In this document: in pieces, positions 1 to 13,327 of the stretch | How positions within the stretch are numbered: position 1 is the stretch's first letter | How the letters are laid out: every line of letters starts with the position of its first letter | DNA from: Ipomoea triloba | Taxonomy: Eukaryota; Streptophyta; Magnoliopsida; Solanales; Convolvulaceae | Length of the DNA stretch: 64,000 bases | Assembly (NCBI RefSeq): GCF_003576645.1 | Contig: NC_044924.1 | Coordinates: forward strand, 18,466,801 to 18,530,800 | Direction of reading: 5' to 3' | Notes under the pieces: generated by a model | What the model saw: the letters and a program-made list of their open reading frames with translations, nothing else | The model's database searches: none | Told to the model about the DNA's origin: nothing | Translations under genes and position numbers: made by a program

Positions 1-1149
1 ATCGCAGTTTGAAATATAAAATTCCCAGTTTGCAAAATATCATGAGTTTCTAAGTTTTTTTTTGAAGGTTTTGAATAGATTTATGGTTACGTTCCTGCTA
101 AGTCTCAAGTAATCTCTAACATGTAGAGAAGTTAGGAAGTGGTTTGAGAGTCTTGTTGTCATGCCCCGGAGAGGCTTTTAGTTTTCTCTCACCTTTGGTC
201 CTAATTCTCCACTGTTTTTAGAGACTCCCCGATTATTTTCACATAAAAATTCCTATTCACATGATTTACTAGCATTTGTTCATTTCCAAGTAACTAAACC
301 AACTTAAGGGATTCCTTACCTCCCAAGTAAATTTTTAAGACCGTAGAAAGATAGTGATCTTCTCCTCCAAACTTTTCACCGAAGACCCTAAACAAAATCA
401 CAATAATAACAACATTTTCATGAAGCCTTAGCTTAAAACTTAAGTTCTAGGAAGGATTCTAGCCATATTAACCGAATAAAACCAAAGTTTTACCTATTAT
501 GGAAGCACTTGGGTTGAAGAAAATAGCTATGGAGTTCTTGGATCCCAAAGATGAAAATGATATTTTTCCTTGTCTTTTTCCTTCTCTATTTTCGAAAATG
601 AGTGTGGGAGAGATGGGGAAGACTTGGAGTGTAAGTTACATCTTAGCATGGCTTAGCTTATCCCATACTCTTCCCATTTAATTAATTATTTATTACTATG
701 TGGTAAATAAATGTGACACTTGTCACAATCCCATGGTATGTCGGAAGAATATAACTTAATTCGGGAAAATTTTAATACCAAAATTATTCTAAAAAAAACC
801 CCGTCATTAACCACTAAAATCGGGAATTTTTCGGTATCTCGCGAAATACAGTGGTGCGAAGGTCCATAACAATTTCACTCTTACAGTCCGTTTAAATTTC
901 TCTTGAACTAAATAGGAAGTTCAGGCTTAATCGTATCATACTTAATAATCCACTTTCTAGGGGAATTCGAACTGTATATACATCATTAAAAATTTTACGG
1001 TTCATGACCGATACGTAGATCGCAGCTTTTTAATAACTAGTCTCACTTATAAAAATCCTTCTGAAGTACCGAGAGATCATCTCATAAATTTCATAGCCTA
1101 AAAAATATTTTTCGAACCATAAACTTATCGGAATAGACGAGGGGTTACA
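1..1149 (-). mobile_element. Partial LTR retrotransposon end (LTR, minus strand)
   Basis: Read on the minus strand, this starts TGTAACCCCTCG at 1149 and follows the same order of motifs as the complete LTR at 15739-18215. The shared motifs include an ATAAGTGAG...AGCTGCGATC block (minus strand of about 1010-1060, matching 15832-15870), an ACCGTAAAA block, and a GGTAAGGAATcCCTTAAGTTGG block (minus strand of about 297-325, matching about 16502-16525). The two copies are clearly diverged, so they are separate insertions of one family or of sister families. The element runs out of the window on the left, so it could be a solo LTR or one end of a full element. The array resumes mid-monomer at 1150 with taaaa, the likely 5-bp target duplication. 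No gag or pol sequence is visible. The short open frame at 499-681 lies inside this LTR and looks accidental. Confidence 0.82.
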
Positions 1150-3108
1150 TAAAATGCCTCATCCGACTAAGGAGCCGGGAGTCCGAAGTGTGACGCCAAT
1201 CGGTGATGGTGCCGAGGGCTCCCTTGATAGAAACCTAGTTGCATTGCCTAGAACACCCTATAGTTGTATAAAATATGACTCCTAGATAGGACATCCATCT
1301 CCTTTCTTCCTTTAATTGATTACTTTTGTTTTACTTTTGTCAAACCTCTTCACCATGATTTCTTTTTCTTTGAGTCAATCATGTAACTCTTGTCTCTTAG
1401 CATCATAAATGTCACACGCTTGATTCGGTTCCAATTTGTTATCCTTGAGAACACGATACTCGGGAAACGTCTTCCCCGTTTTATCACTATCCACACCTAA
1501 ACCAAAACATCAGAAGTACAACATCACTAATATACATAACTCTCACGGAGATCAAACGACTCCCACTACAAGGTAATGAATGGCAAATATTCTCTGTTCA
1601 TATATCTAGTGTGGTTGATGTTTATCTTGATTTGCTTCTTTTTACGAACATGATAGGTAGTAAAGTTAGGGGAAGTATAGGTTGTGAGATATCAGGCCTA
1701 TACGAGTCCTAATCGACCACATCCCCACCCTTGGTCCGAGATGACGAGGCCCGGGAGAAGTGGTAGACCAAGAGGAGACCTAGATAGGACATCCATCCCT
1801 TTTGTTTCTTTAATTGATTACTTTTGTTTTACTTTTCTCAAACCTCTTCACCATGATTTCTTTTGCTTTGAGTGAATCTTTTAACTCTTGTCTCTTAACA
1901 TCATAAAAGTCACACGCTTGATTCGGTTCCAATTTGCCATCAATGAGAACACGACACTCGGGGAACTTCTTCTCCGTTTTATTAAAACCAAAACGTCAAC
2001 ACTACAACATCACTAATATACATAACTCTCAAGGAGATTAAAAGACTCCCACTACAAGGCAATGAATGGCAAATCTTCTCCGTTCATACATCTTGTGTGG
2101 TTGATGTTTACCTTGATTTTCTTCTATTTACGACAAGGATAGGTAGTAAAATTAGGGATTTTCTTCTATTTACGACAAGGATAGGTAGTAAAATTAGGGG
2201 AAGTATAGGTTGCACGACAAGGATAGGTAGTAAAATTAGGGGAAGTATAGGTTGCAAGATATCGGGCCTATACGAGTCCTAATCGGCCACATATCCACCC
2301 TTTGTCCGGGATGACGAGGCGCCGGAGAAGTGGTAGATCAAGTGTTTGTTAAAATGCCTCATTCGACTAAGGAGCCGGGAGTCCGAAGTGTGACGCCAAT
2401 CGGTAATGGGGCCGAGGGCTCTCTTGATAGAAACCTAGTTGCATTGCCTAGAACACCCTATAATTGTATAAAAAATGACTCCTAGATAGGACATCCATCT
2501 CCTTTCTTCCTTTAATTGATTACGTTTGTTTTACTTTTGTCAAAGCTCTTCACCATGATTTCTTTTGCTTTGAGTGAATCTTGTAACTCTTGTCTCTTAA
2601 CATCATAAAAGTAACACGCTTCATTCGGTTCCAATTTGCCATCCATGAGAACACGACACTCGGGTAACTTCTTCTCCGTTTTATTTAAACCAAAACGTCA
2701 ACACTACAACATCACTAATATACATAACTCTGAAGGAGATCAAAAGACTCCCACTACAAGGTAATGAATGGCAAATCTTCTCCGTTCATACATCTTGTGT
2801 GGTTGATGTTTACCTTGATTTTCTTCTATTTACGACAAGGATAGGTAGTAAAATTAGGGGAAGTATAGGTTGCGAGATATCGGGCTTATACGAGTCCTAA
2901 TCGGCCACATACCCACCCTTTGTCCGAGATGACGAGGCGCGGGAGAAGTGGTAGATCAAGTGTTTGTTAAAATGCCTCATTCGACTAAGGAGCCGGGAGT
3001 CCGAAGTGTGACGCCAATCGGTGATGGTGCCGAGGGCTCTCTTGATAGAAACCAAGTTGCATTGCCTTGAACACCCTATAGTAGTATCAAAAATGACACC
3101 TAGATAGG
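1150..3108. repeat. Edge-type satellite monomers (divergent left end)
   Basis: About three and a half monomers, alignable to the 607-bp satellite but older in type. They carry an extra segment of roughly 11-13 bp (ggggaagtatagg, about 1669-1681 and 2857-2869) where central monomers read directly gttatgttgcg. They also read TTCCAATTT rather than TTCTAATTT, mostly AAAGTaACACGC or AAATGTCACACGC-like spellings rather than AAACTCACACGC, and cgggaaac or cggggaac rather than cggcgaac. The same spellings return at 63.2-64.0 kb. The first monomer lacks about 150 bp, with a junction near 1771 where 'gtagaccaag' runs straight into 'aggagacctagat'. Confidence 0.85.
2115..2255. repeat. Two overlapping 42-bp tandem duplications
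   Basis: 2115-2156 is repeated exactly at 2157-2198. Then 2172-2213, a window shifted by 15 bases, is repeated exactly at 2214-2255. Both periods are 42 bp. The repeated piece is an ordinary part of the monomer (the cgacaaggataggtagta region). The shift between the two duplications and the shared 42-base period match the other 42-bp events in this window and suggest overlapping contigs joined end to end. Confidence 0.9.
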
Positions 3109-3393
3109 ACATCCATCTTCTTTCTTTCTTTAATTGATTACTTTTGTTTTACATCCATCTTCTTTCTTTCTTTAATTGATTACTTTTGTTTTATTTTTGT
3201 CAAACCTCTTCACCATGATTCTTACTTTTGTTTTATTTTTGTCAAACCTCTTCACCATGATTCCTTTTTTTGTTTTATTTTTGTCAAACCTCTTCACCAT
3301 GATTCCTTTTGTTGTTTTATTTTTGTCAAACCTCTTCACCATGATTCCTTTTGCTTTTTTATTTTTGTCAAACCTCTTCACCATGATTCCTTT
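3109..3393. repeat. Chain of 42-bp duplications between two monomer types
   Basis: 3109-3150 is repeated exactly at 3151-3192. It is followed by a run in which 'caccatgatt' recurs at 3211, 3253, 3295, 3337 and 3379, always 42 bases apart. The copies look slightly different, but every difference is explained if each step extends the sequence by a few bases and then repeats the last 42 bases exactly. Because 42 is a multiple of three, the stretch is open in several frames and gives repetitive peptides on both strands (SNLFTMI repeats on plus, MVKRFDKNK repeats on minus). These are by-products, not genes. The chain sits where edge-type monomers change to central-type ones. Confidence 0.9.
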
Positions 3394-6299
3394 TGCTTTA
3401 AGTGAATCTTGTAACTCTTGTCTCTTAACATCATAAAACTCACACGCTTAATTCGGTTCTAATTTGCCATCCTTGAGAACACAACACTCGGCGAACTACT
3501 TCTCCGTTTTATTAAAACCAAAACGTCAAAACTACAAAATCACTAATATACATAACTCTCAAGGAGATCAAAACACTCCCACTACAAGGCAATGATTGGC
3601 AAATCCTCTCCGTTCATATATCTTGTGTGGTTGATGTTTATCCTGATTTGCTTCTGTTTACGACACGGCTAGGTAGTAAAGTTATGTTGCGAGATATCGG
3701 GCCTATACGAGTCCTAATCGTCCACATCCCCTCGCTTTGTCCAGGATGACGAGGCCCGGGAGAAGTGGTAGATCAAGAGTTTGTTAAAATGCCCCATCCG
3801 ACTGAGGAGCCGGGAGTCCGAAGTGTGACGCCAATCGGTGATGGTGCCGAGGGCTCCCTTGACAGAAACCTAGTTGCATTGCCTAGAACACCCTATAGTA
3901 GTATCAAACATGACACCTAGATAGGACATCCGTCTCCTTTGTTTCTTTAATTGATTACTTTTGTTTTACTTTTGTCAAACCTCTTCACTATGATTTCTTT
4001 TGCTTTGGGTGAATCTTGTAACTCTTGTCTCTTAACATCATAAAACTCACACGCTTGAATCGGTTCTAATTTGCCATCCTTGAGAACACGACACTCGGCG
4101 AACTACTTCTCCGTTTTATTAAAACCAAAACGTCAAAACTACAAAATCACTAATATACATAACTCTCAAGGAGATCAAAACACTCCCACTACAAGGCAAT
4201 GATTGGCAAATCTTCTCCGTTCATATATCTTGTGTGGTTGATGTTTATCTTGATTTGCTTCTATTTACGACAAGGCTAGGTAGTAAAGTTATGTTGCGAG
4301 ATATCGGGCCTATACGAGTCCTAATCGGCCACATCCCACCTCGCTTTGTCCAGGATGACGAGGCCGGGAGAAGTGGTAGATCAAGTGTTTGTTAAAATGC
4401 CCCATTCGACTGAGGAGCAGGAAGTCCGAAGTGTGACGCCAATCGGTGATGGTGCCGAGGGATCCCTTGATAGAAACCTAGTTGCATTGCCTAGAACACC
4501 CTATAGTAGTATCAAACATGACACCTAGATAGGACATCCATCTCCTTTCTTTCTTTAATTGATTACTTTTGTTTTACTTTTGTCAAACCTCTTCATCATG
4601 ATTCTTTTTGCTTTGAGTGAATCTTGTAACTCTTGTCTCTTAACATCATAAAACTCACACGCTTGAATCGGTTCTAATTTGCTATCCTTGAGAACACGAC
4701 ACTCGGCGAACTACTTCTCCGTTTTATTAAAACCAAAACGTCAAAACTACAAAATCACTAATATACACAACTCTCAAGGAGATCAAAAAACTCCCACTAC
4801 AAGGCAATGATTGGCAAATCTTCTCCGTTCATATATCTTGTGTAGTTGATGTTTATCTTGATTTGCTTCTTTTTACGACAAGGCTAGGTAGTAAAGTTAT
4901 GTTGCGAGATATCGGGCCTATACGAGTCCTAATCGGCCACCTCCCCTCGCTTTGTCCAGGATGACGAGGCCCGGGAGAAGTGGTAGATCAAGTGTTTGTT
5001 AAAATGCCCCATCCGACTGAGGAGCCGGGAGTCCGAAGTGTGACGCCAATCGGTGATGGTGCCGAGGGCTCCCTTGATAGAAACCTAGTTGCATTGCCTA
5101 GAACACCCTATAGTAGTATAATCCATCTCCTTTCTTTCTTTTATTGATTACTTTTGTTTTACTTTTGTCAAACCTCTTCATCATGATTCCTTTTGCTTTG
5201 AGTGAATCTTGTAACTCTTGTCTCTTAACATCATAAAACTCACACGCTTGATTCGGTTCTAATTTGCCATCCTTGAGAACACGACAGTCGGCGAACTACT
5301 TCTCCGTTTTATTAAAACCAGAACGTCAAAACTACAAAATCACTAATATACATAACTCTCAAGGAGATGAAAAGACTCCCACTACAAGGCAATGATTGGC
5401 AAATCTTCTCCGTTCATATATCTTGTGTGGTTGATGTTTATCTTGATTTGCTTCTTTTTACGACAAGGCTAGGTAGTAAAGTTATGTTGCGAGATATCGG
5501 GCCTATACGAGTCCTAATCGGCCACCTCCCCTCGCTTTGTCCAGGATGACGAGGCCCGGGAGAAGTGGTAGATCAAGTGTTTGTTAAAATGCCCCATTCG
5601 ACTGAGGAGCCAGGAGTCCGAAGTGTGACGCCAATCGGTGATGGTGCCGAGGGCTCCCTTGATAGAAACCTAGTTGCATTGCCTAGAACACCCTATAGTA
5701 GTATCAAACATGACACCTAGATAGGACATCCATCTCCTTTCTTTCTTTAATTGATTACTTTTCTTTTACTTTTGTCAAACCTCTTCATCATGATTCCTTT
5801 TGCTTTGAGTGAATCTTGTAACTCTTGTCTCTTAACATCATAAAACAAACACGCTTGAATCGGTTCTAATTTGCCATCCTTGAGAACACGACACTCGGCG
5901 AACTACTTCTCCGTTTTATTAAAACCAAAACGTCAAAACTACAAAATCACTAATATATATAACTCTCAAGGAGATCAAAAGACTCCCACAACAAGGCAAT
6001 GATTGGCAAATCTTCTCCGTTCATATATCTTGTGTGGTTGATGTTTATCTTGATTTGCTTCTTTTTACGACAAGGCTAGGTAGTAAAGTTATGTTGCGAG
6101 ATATCGAGCCTATACGAGTCCTAATCGGCCACCTCCCCTCGCTTTGTCCAGGATGACGAGGCCCGGGAGAAGTGGTACATCAAGTGTTTGTTAAAATGCC
6201 CCATTCGACTGAGGAGCCAGGAGTCCGAAGTGTGACGCCAATCGGTGATGGTGCCGAGGGCTCCCTTGATAGAAACCTAGTTGCATTGCCTAGAACACC

Positions 6300-6330
6300 C
6301 TATAGTAGTATAATCCCACCTCGCTTTGTC
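6300..6330. repeat. Deletion junction: truncated satellite monomer
   Basis: The monomer end 'ctatagtagtataatcc' runs directly into 'cacctcgctttgtccagg', which normally lies over 400 bases further into the next monomer. The shared 'atcc' at the joint is short microhomology. The result is one short monomer of about 150 bp between two normal ones. It could be a real deletion between misaligned monomers or a misjoin. Confidence 0.75.
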
Positions 6331-6567
6331 CAGGATGACGAGGCCGGGAGAAGTGGTAGATCAAGTGTTTGTTAAAATGCCCCATCCGACTGAGGAGCCG
6401 GGAGTCCGAAGTGTGACGCCAATCGATGATGGTGCCGAGGGCTCCCTTGATAGAAACCTAGTTGCATTGCCTAGAACACCCTATAGTAGTATAATCCATC
6501 TCCTTTCTTTCTTTAATTGATTACTTTTGTTTTACTTTTGTCAAACCTCTTCACCATGATTTCTTTT

Positions 6568-6940
6568 NNNNNNNNNNNNNNNNNNNNNNNNNNNNNNNNN
6601 NNNNNNNNNNNNNNNNNNNNNNNNNNNNNNNNNNNNNNNNNNNNNNNNNNNNNNNNNNNNNNNNNNNNNNNNNNNNNNNNNNNNNNNNNNNNNNNNNNNN
6701 NNNNNNNNNNNNNNNNNNNNNNNNNNNNNNNNNNNNNNNNNNNNNNNNNNNNNNNNNNNNNNNNNNNNNNNNNNNNNNNNNNNNNNNNNNNNNNNNNNNN
6801 NNNNNNNNNNNNNNNNNNNNNNNNNNNNNNNNNNNNNNNNNNNNNNNNNNNNNNNNNNNNNNNNNNNNNNNNNNNNNNNNNNNNNNNNNNNNNNNNNNNN
6901 NNNNNNNNNNNNNNNNNNNNNNNNNNNNNNNNNNNNNNNN
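6568..6940. other. Assembly gap (373 N)
   Basis: Unsequenced bases inside the satellite. Satellite sequence stops at the ttctttt of one monomer and resumes at ttgcctagaac. In an intact monomer these points are 484 bases apart, so the gap length is not what the repeat phase predicts and is probably only an estimate. Confidence 0.98.
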
Positions 6941-9900
6941 TTGCCTAGAACACCCTATAGTAATATCAAACATGACACCTAGATAGGACATCCATCTCCT
7001 TTCTTTCTTTAATTGATTACTTTTCTTTTACTTTTGTCAAACCTCTTCATCATGATTCCTTTTGCTTTGAGTGAATCTTGTAACTCTTGTCTCTTAACAT
7101 CATAAAACTCACACGCTTGATTCGGTTCTAATTTGCCATCCTTGAGAACACGACACTCGGCGAACTACTTCTCCGTTTTATTAAAACCAAAACGTCAAAA
7201 CTACAAAATCACTAATATACATAACTCTCAAGGAGATCAAAAGACTCCCACTACAAGGCAATGATTGGCAAATCTTCTCCGTTCATATTTCTTGTGTGGT
7301 TGATGTTTATCTTGATTTGCTTCTATTTACGACAAGGCTAGGGTAGTAAAGTTATGTTGCGAGATATCGGGCCTATACGAGTCCTAATCGGCCACATCCC
7401 ACCTCGCTTTGTCCAGGATGACGAGGCCGGGAGAAGTGGTAGATCAAGTATTTGTTAAAATGCCCCATTCGACTGAGGAGCCGGGAGTCCAAAGTGTGAC
7501 GCCAATCGGTGATGGTGCCGAGGGCTCCCTTGATAGAAACCTAGTTGCATTGCCTAGAACACCCCATAGTAGTATCAAACTTGACACCTAGATAGGACAT
7601 CCATCTCCTTTCTTTCTTTAATTGATTACTTTTCTTTTACTTTTGTCAAACCTCTTCATCATGATTCCTTTTGCTTTGAGTGAATCTTGTAACTCTTGTC
7701 GCTTAACATCATAAAACTCTCACGCTTGATTCGGTTATAATTTGCCATCCTTGAGAACACGACAGTCGGCGAACTACTTCTCCGTTTTATTAAAACCAAA
7801 ACGTCAAAACTACAAAATCACTAATATACACAACTCTCAAGGAGATGAAAAGACTCCCACTACAAGGCAATGATTGGCAAATCTTCTCCGTTCATATATC
7901 TTGTGTGGTTGATGTTTATCTTGATTTGCTTCTATTAACGACAAGGCTAGGTAGTAAAGTTATGTTGCGAGATATCGGGCCTATACGAGTCCTAATCGGC
8001 CACCTCCCCTCGCTTTGTCCAGGATGACGAGGCCCGGGAGAAGTGGTACATCAAGTGCGTGTTAAAATGCCCCATCCGACTGAGGAGCCGGGAGTCCGAA
8101 GTGTGACGCCAATCGGTGATGGTGCCGAGGGCTCCCTTGATAGAAACCTAGTTGCATTGCCTAGAACACCCTATAGTAGTATCAAACATGACACCTAGAT
8201 AGGACATCCATCTCCTTTCTTTCTTTAATTGATTACTTTTGTTTTACTTTTGTCAAACCTCTTCATCATGATTCCTTTTGCTTTGAGTGAATCTTGTAAC
8301 TCTTGTCTCTTAACATCATAAAACTCACACGCTTGAATCGGTTCTAATTTGCCATCCTTGAGAACACGACACTCGGCGAACTACTTCTCCGTTTTATTAA
8401 AACCAAAACGTCAAAACTACAAAATTACTAATATACATAACTCTCAAGGAGATCAAAAGACTCCCACTACAAGGCAATGATTGGCAAATTTTCTCCGTTC
8501 ATATATCTTGTGTGGTTGATGTTTATCTTGATTTGCTTCTATTTACGACAAGGCTAGGTAGTAAAGTTATGTTGCGAGATATCGGGCCTATACGAGTCCT
8601 AATCGGCCACCTCCCCTCGCTTTGTCCAGGATGACGAGGCCCGGGAGAAGTGGTACATCAAGTGTTTGTTAAAATGCCCCATCAGACTGAGGAGCCGGGA
8701 GTCCGAAGTGTGACGCCAATCGGTGATGGTGCCGAGGGCTCCCTTGATAGAAACCTAGTTGCATTGCCTAGAACACCCTATAGTAGTATCAAACATGACA
8801 CCTAGATAGGACATCCATCTCCTTTCTTTCTTTAATTGATTACTTTTGTTTTACTTTTGTCAAACCTCTTCATCATGATTCCTTTTGCTTTGAGTGAATC
8901 TTGTAACTCTTATCCATCTCCATGACAAGACTCACACGCTTGAATCGGTTCTAATTTGTCATCCTTGAGAACACGACACTAGGCGAACTAGTTCTCCGTT
9001 TTATTAAAACCAAAACGTCAAAACTACAAAATCACTAATATACACAACTCTCAAGGAGATGAAAAGACTCCCACTACAAGGCAATGATTGGCAAATCTTC
9101 TCCGTTCATATATCTTGTGTGGTTGATGTTTATCTTGATTTGCTTCTATTTACGACAAGGCTAGGTAGTAAAGTTATGTTGCGAGATATCGGGGCTATAC
9201 GAGTCCTAATCGGCCACATCCCCCCTCGCTTTGTCCAGGATGACGAGGCCGGGAGAAGTGGTAGATCAAGTGTTTGTTAAAATGCCCCATTCGACTGAGG
9301 AGCCGGGAGTCCGAAGTGTGACTCCAATCGGTGATGGTGCCGAGGGCTCCCTTGATAGAAACCTAGTTGCATTGCCTAGAACACCCTATAGTAGTATCAA
9401 ACATGACACCTAGATAGGACATCCATCTCCTTTCTTTCTTTAATTGATTACTTTTGTTTTACTTTTGTCAAACCTCTTCATCATGATTCCTTTTGCTTTC
9501 AGTGAATCTTGTAACTCTTGTCTCTTAACATCATAAAACTCACACGCTTGAATCGGTTCTAATTTGCCATCCTTGAGAACACGACACTCGGCGAACTACT
9601 TCTCCGTTTTATTAAAACCAAAACGTCAAAACTACAAAATCACTAATATACACAACTCTCAAGGAGATGAAAAGACTCCCACTACAAGGCAATGATTGGC
9701 AAATCTTCTCCGTTCATATATCTTGTGTGGTTGATGTTTATCTTGATTTGCTTCTATTTACGACAAGGCTAGGGTAGTAAAGTTATGTTGCGAGATATCG
9801 GGCCTATACGAGTCCTAATCGGCCACATCCCACCTCGCTTTGTCCAGGATGACGAGGCCGGGAGAAGTGGTAGATCAAGTGTTTGTTAAAATGCCCCATC

Positions 9901-11964
9901 CGACTGAGGATCCGGGAGTCCGAAGTGTGATGCCAATCGATGATGGTGACGAGGGCTCCCTTGATAGAAACCTAGTTGCATTGCCTAGAACACCCTATAG
10001 TAGTATCAAACATGACACCTAGATAGGACATCCATCTCCTTTCTTTCTTTAATTGATTACTTTTGTTTTACTTTTGTCAAACCTCTTCACCATGATTCCT
10101 TTTGCTTTGAGTGAATCTTGTAACTCTTGTCTCTTAACATCATAAAACTCACACGCTTGAATCGGTTCTAATTTGCCATCCTTGAGAACACTACACTCGG
10201 CGAACTACTTCTCCGTTTTATTAAAACCAAAACGTCAAAACTACAAAATCACTATTATACATAACTCTCAAGGAGATCAAAAGACTCCCACTACAAGGCA
10301 ATGATTGGCAAATCTTCTCCGTTCATATATCTTGTGTGGTTGATGTTTATCTTGATTTGCTTCTTTTTACGACAAGGCTAGGTAGTAAAGTTATGTTGCG
10401 AGATATCGGGCCTATACGAGTCCTAATCGGCCACCTCCCCTCGCTTTGTCCAGGATGACGAGGCCCGGGAGAAGTGGTACATCAAGTGTTTGTTAAAATG
10501 CCCCATCCGACTGAGGATCCGGGAGTCCGAAGTGTGACGCCAATCGGTGATGGTGCCGAGGGTTCCCTTGATAGAAACCTAGTTGCATTTCCTAGAACAC
10601 CCTATAGTAGTATAATCCATCTCCTTTCTTTCTTTAATTGATTACTTTTGTTTTACTTTTGTCAAACCTCTTCACCATGATTTCTTTTGCTTTGAGTGAA
10701 TCTTGTAACTCTTGTCGCTTAACATCATAAAACTCACACGCTTGATTCGGTTCTAATTTGCCATCCTTGAGAACACGACACTCGGCGAACTACTTCTCCG
10801 TTTTATTAAAACCAAAACGTCAAAACTACAAAATCACTAATATACATAACTCTCAAGGAGATCAAAAGACTCCCACTACAAGGCAATGATTGGCAAATCT
10901 TCTCCGTTCATATATCTTGTGTGGTTGATGTTTATCTTGATTTGCTTCTATTTACGACAAGGCTAGGTAGTAAAGTTATGTTGCGAGATATCGGGCCTAT
11001 ACGAGTCCTAATCGGCCACATCCCCTCGCTTTGTCCAAGATGACGAGGCCCGGGAGAAGTGGTAGATCAAGTGTTTGTTAAAATGCCCCATCCGACTGAG
11101 GAGCCGGGAGTCCGAAGTGTGACGCCAATCGGTGATGGTGCCGAGGGCTCCCTTGATAGAAACCTAGTTGCATTGCCTAGAACACCCTATAGTAGTATCA
11201 AACATGACACCTAGATAGGACATCCATCTCCTTTCTTTCTTTAATTGATTACTTTTGTTTTACTTTTGTCAAACCTCTTCACCATGATTCCTTTTGCTTT
11301 GAGTGAATCTTGTAACTCTTGTCTCTTAACATCATAAAACTCACACGCTTGATTCGGTTCTAATTTGCCATCCTTGAGAACACGACACTCGGCGAACTAC
11401 TTCTCCGTTTTATTAAAACCAAAACGTCAAAACTACAAAATCACTAATATACATAACTCTCAAGGAGATCAAAAGACTCCCACTACAAGGCAATGATTGG
11501 CAAATCTTCTCCGTTCATATATCTTGTGTGGTTGATGTTTATCTTGATTTGCTTCTATTTACGACAAGGCTAGGTAGTAAAGTTATGTTGCGAGATATCG
11601 GGCCTATACGAGTCCTAATCGGCCACATCCCCTCGCTTTGTCCGGGATGACGAGGCCCGGGAGAAGTGGTAGATCAAGTGTTTGTTAAAATTCCCCATCC
11701 GACTGAGGAGCCGGGAGTCCGAAGTGTGACGCCAATCGGTGATGGTGCCGAGGGCTCCCTTGATAGAAACCTAGTTGCATTGCCTAGAACACCCTATAGT
11801 AGTATCAAACATGACACCTAGATAGGACATCCATCTCCTTTCTTTCTTTAATTGATTACTTTTGTTTTACTTTTGTCAAACCTCTTCACCATGATTTCTT
11901 TTGCTTTGAGTGAATCTTGTAACTCTTGTCTCTTAACATCATAAGACTCACACGCTTGAATCGG

Positions 11965-12048
11965 TTCTAATTTGTCATCCTTGAGAACACGACACTAGGC
12001 GAACTATTCTAATTTGTCATCCTTGAGAACACGACACTAGGCGAACTA
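11965..12048. repeat. 42-bp tandem duplication
   Basis: 11965-12006 (ttctaatttgtcatcc...) is repeated exactly at 12007-12048. The piece is an ordinary part of the monomer and the period is exactly 42 bases, as at 2.1, 3.1-3.4, 20.3 and 29.3 kb. The single-N break at 12115 lies less than 70 bases downstream, which supports a poorly joined stretch. Confidence 0.9.
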
Positions 12049-12114
12049 CTTCTCCGTTTTATTAAAACCAAAACGTCAAAACTACAAAATCACTAATATA
12101 CACAACTCTCAAGG

Positions 12115-12115
12115 N
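12115..12115. other. Single N at a break in a monomer
   Basis: The sequence jumps from 'ctctcaagg' to 'ctaatcggcc', skipping roughly 170 bases of the normal monomer, and the joint is marked by one N. This looks like two contigs abutted rather than one uncertain base call. A similar break is at 23918, where 'gacctat' runs into 'cctagttgc'. Confidence 0.8.
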
Positions 12116-12914
12116 CTAATCGGCCACATCCCCCCTCGCTTTGTCCAGGATGACGAGGCCGGGAGAAGTGGTAGATCAAGTTTTTGTTAAAATGCCCCAT
12201 TCGACTGAGGAGCCGGGAGTCCGAAGTGTGACGCCAATCGGTGATGGTGCCGAGGGCTCCCTTGATAGAAACCTAGTTGCATTGCCTAGAACACCCTATA
12301 GTAGTATCAAACATGACACCTAGATAGGACATCCATCTCCTTTCTTTCTTTAATTGATTACTTTTGTTTTACTTTTGTCAAACCTCTTCATCATGATTCC
12401 TTTTGCTTTGAGTGAATCTTGTAACTCTTGTCTCTTAACATCATAAAACTCACACGCTTGAATCGGTTCTAATTTGCCATCCTTGAGAACACGACACTCG
12501 GCGAACTACTTCTCCGTTTTATTAAAACCAAAACGTCAAAACTACAAAATCACTATTATGCATAACTCTCAAGGAGATGAAAAGACTCCCACTACAAGGC
12601 AATGATTGGCAAATCTTCTCCGTTCATATATCTTGTGTGGTTGATGTTTATCTTGATTTGCTTCTTTTTACGACAAGGCTAGGTAGTAAAGTTATGTTGC
12701 GAGATATCGGGCCTATACGAGTCCTAATCGGCCACCTCCCCTCGCTTTGTCCAGGATGACGAGGCCCGGGAGAAGTGGTACATCAAGTGTTTGTTAAAAT
12801 GCCCCATCCGACTGCGGAGCCGGGAGTCCGAAGTGTGACGCCAATCGGTGATGGCGCCGAGGGTTCCCTTGATAGAAACCTAGTTGCATTTCCTAGAACA
12901 CCCTATAGTAGTAT

Positions 12915-13327
12915 NNNNNNNNNNNNNNNNNNNNNNNNNNNNNNNNNNNNNNNNNNNNNNNNNNNNNNNNNNNNNNNNNNNNNNNNNNNNNNNNNNNNNN
13001 NNNNNNNNNNNNNNNNNNNNNNNNNNNNNNNNNNNNNNNNNNNNNNNNNNNNNNNNNNNNNNNNNNNNNNNNNNNNNNNNNNNNNNNNNNNNNNNNNNNN
13101 NNNNNNNNNNNNNNNNNNNNNNNNNNNNNNNNNNNNNNNNNNNNNNNNNNNNNNNNNNNNNNNNNNNNNNNNNNNNNNNNNNNNNNNNNNNNNNNNNNNN
13201 NNNNNNNNNNNNNNNNNNNNNNNNNNNNNNNNNNNNNNNNNNNNNNNNNNNNNNNNNNNNNNNNNNNNNNNNNNNNNNNNNNNNNNNNNNNNNNNNNNNN
13301 NNNNNNNNNNNNNNNNNNNNNNNNNNN
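12915..13327. other. Assembly gap (413 N)
   Basis: Unsequenced bases inside the satellite. The sequence stops after ctatagtagtat and resumes at agtgtgacgcc, points that are 524 bases apart in intact neighbouring monomers. The stated length does not match the repeat phase. Confidence 0.98.

Noticed and set aside
499..681. 60-codon plus-strand frame at the left edge
   Set aside because: It lies inside the LTR on the antisense strand, is short, and has no counterpart in the complete LTR.
3172..3436. Repeat proteins on both strands (SNLFTMI repeats on plus, MVKRFDKNK repeats on minus)
   Set aside because: They are by-products of the 42-bp duplication chain; 42 is divisible by three, so any open frame is simply repeated.
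6517..6991. Long open frames through N stretches (also at 12775-13426, 18950-19207, 32937-33470 and 60812-61894)
   Set aside because: They consist mainly of unknown bases and only seem open because N cannot make a stop.
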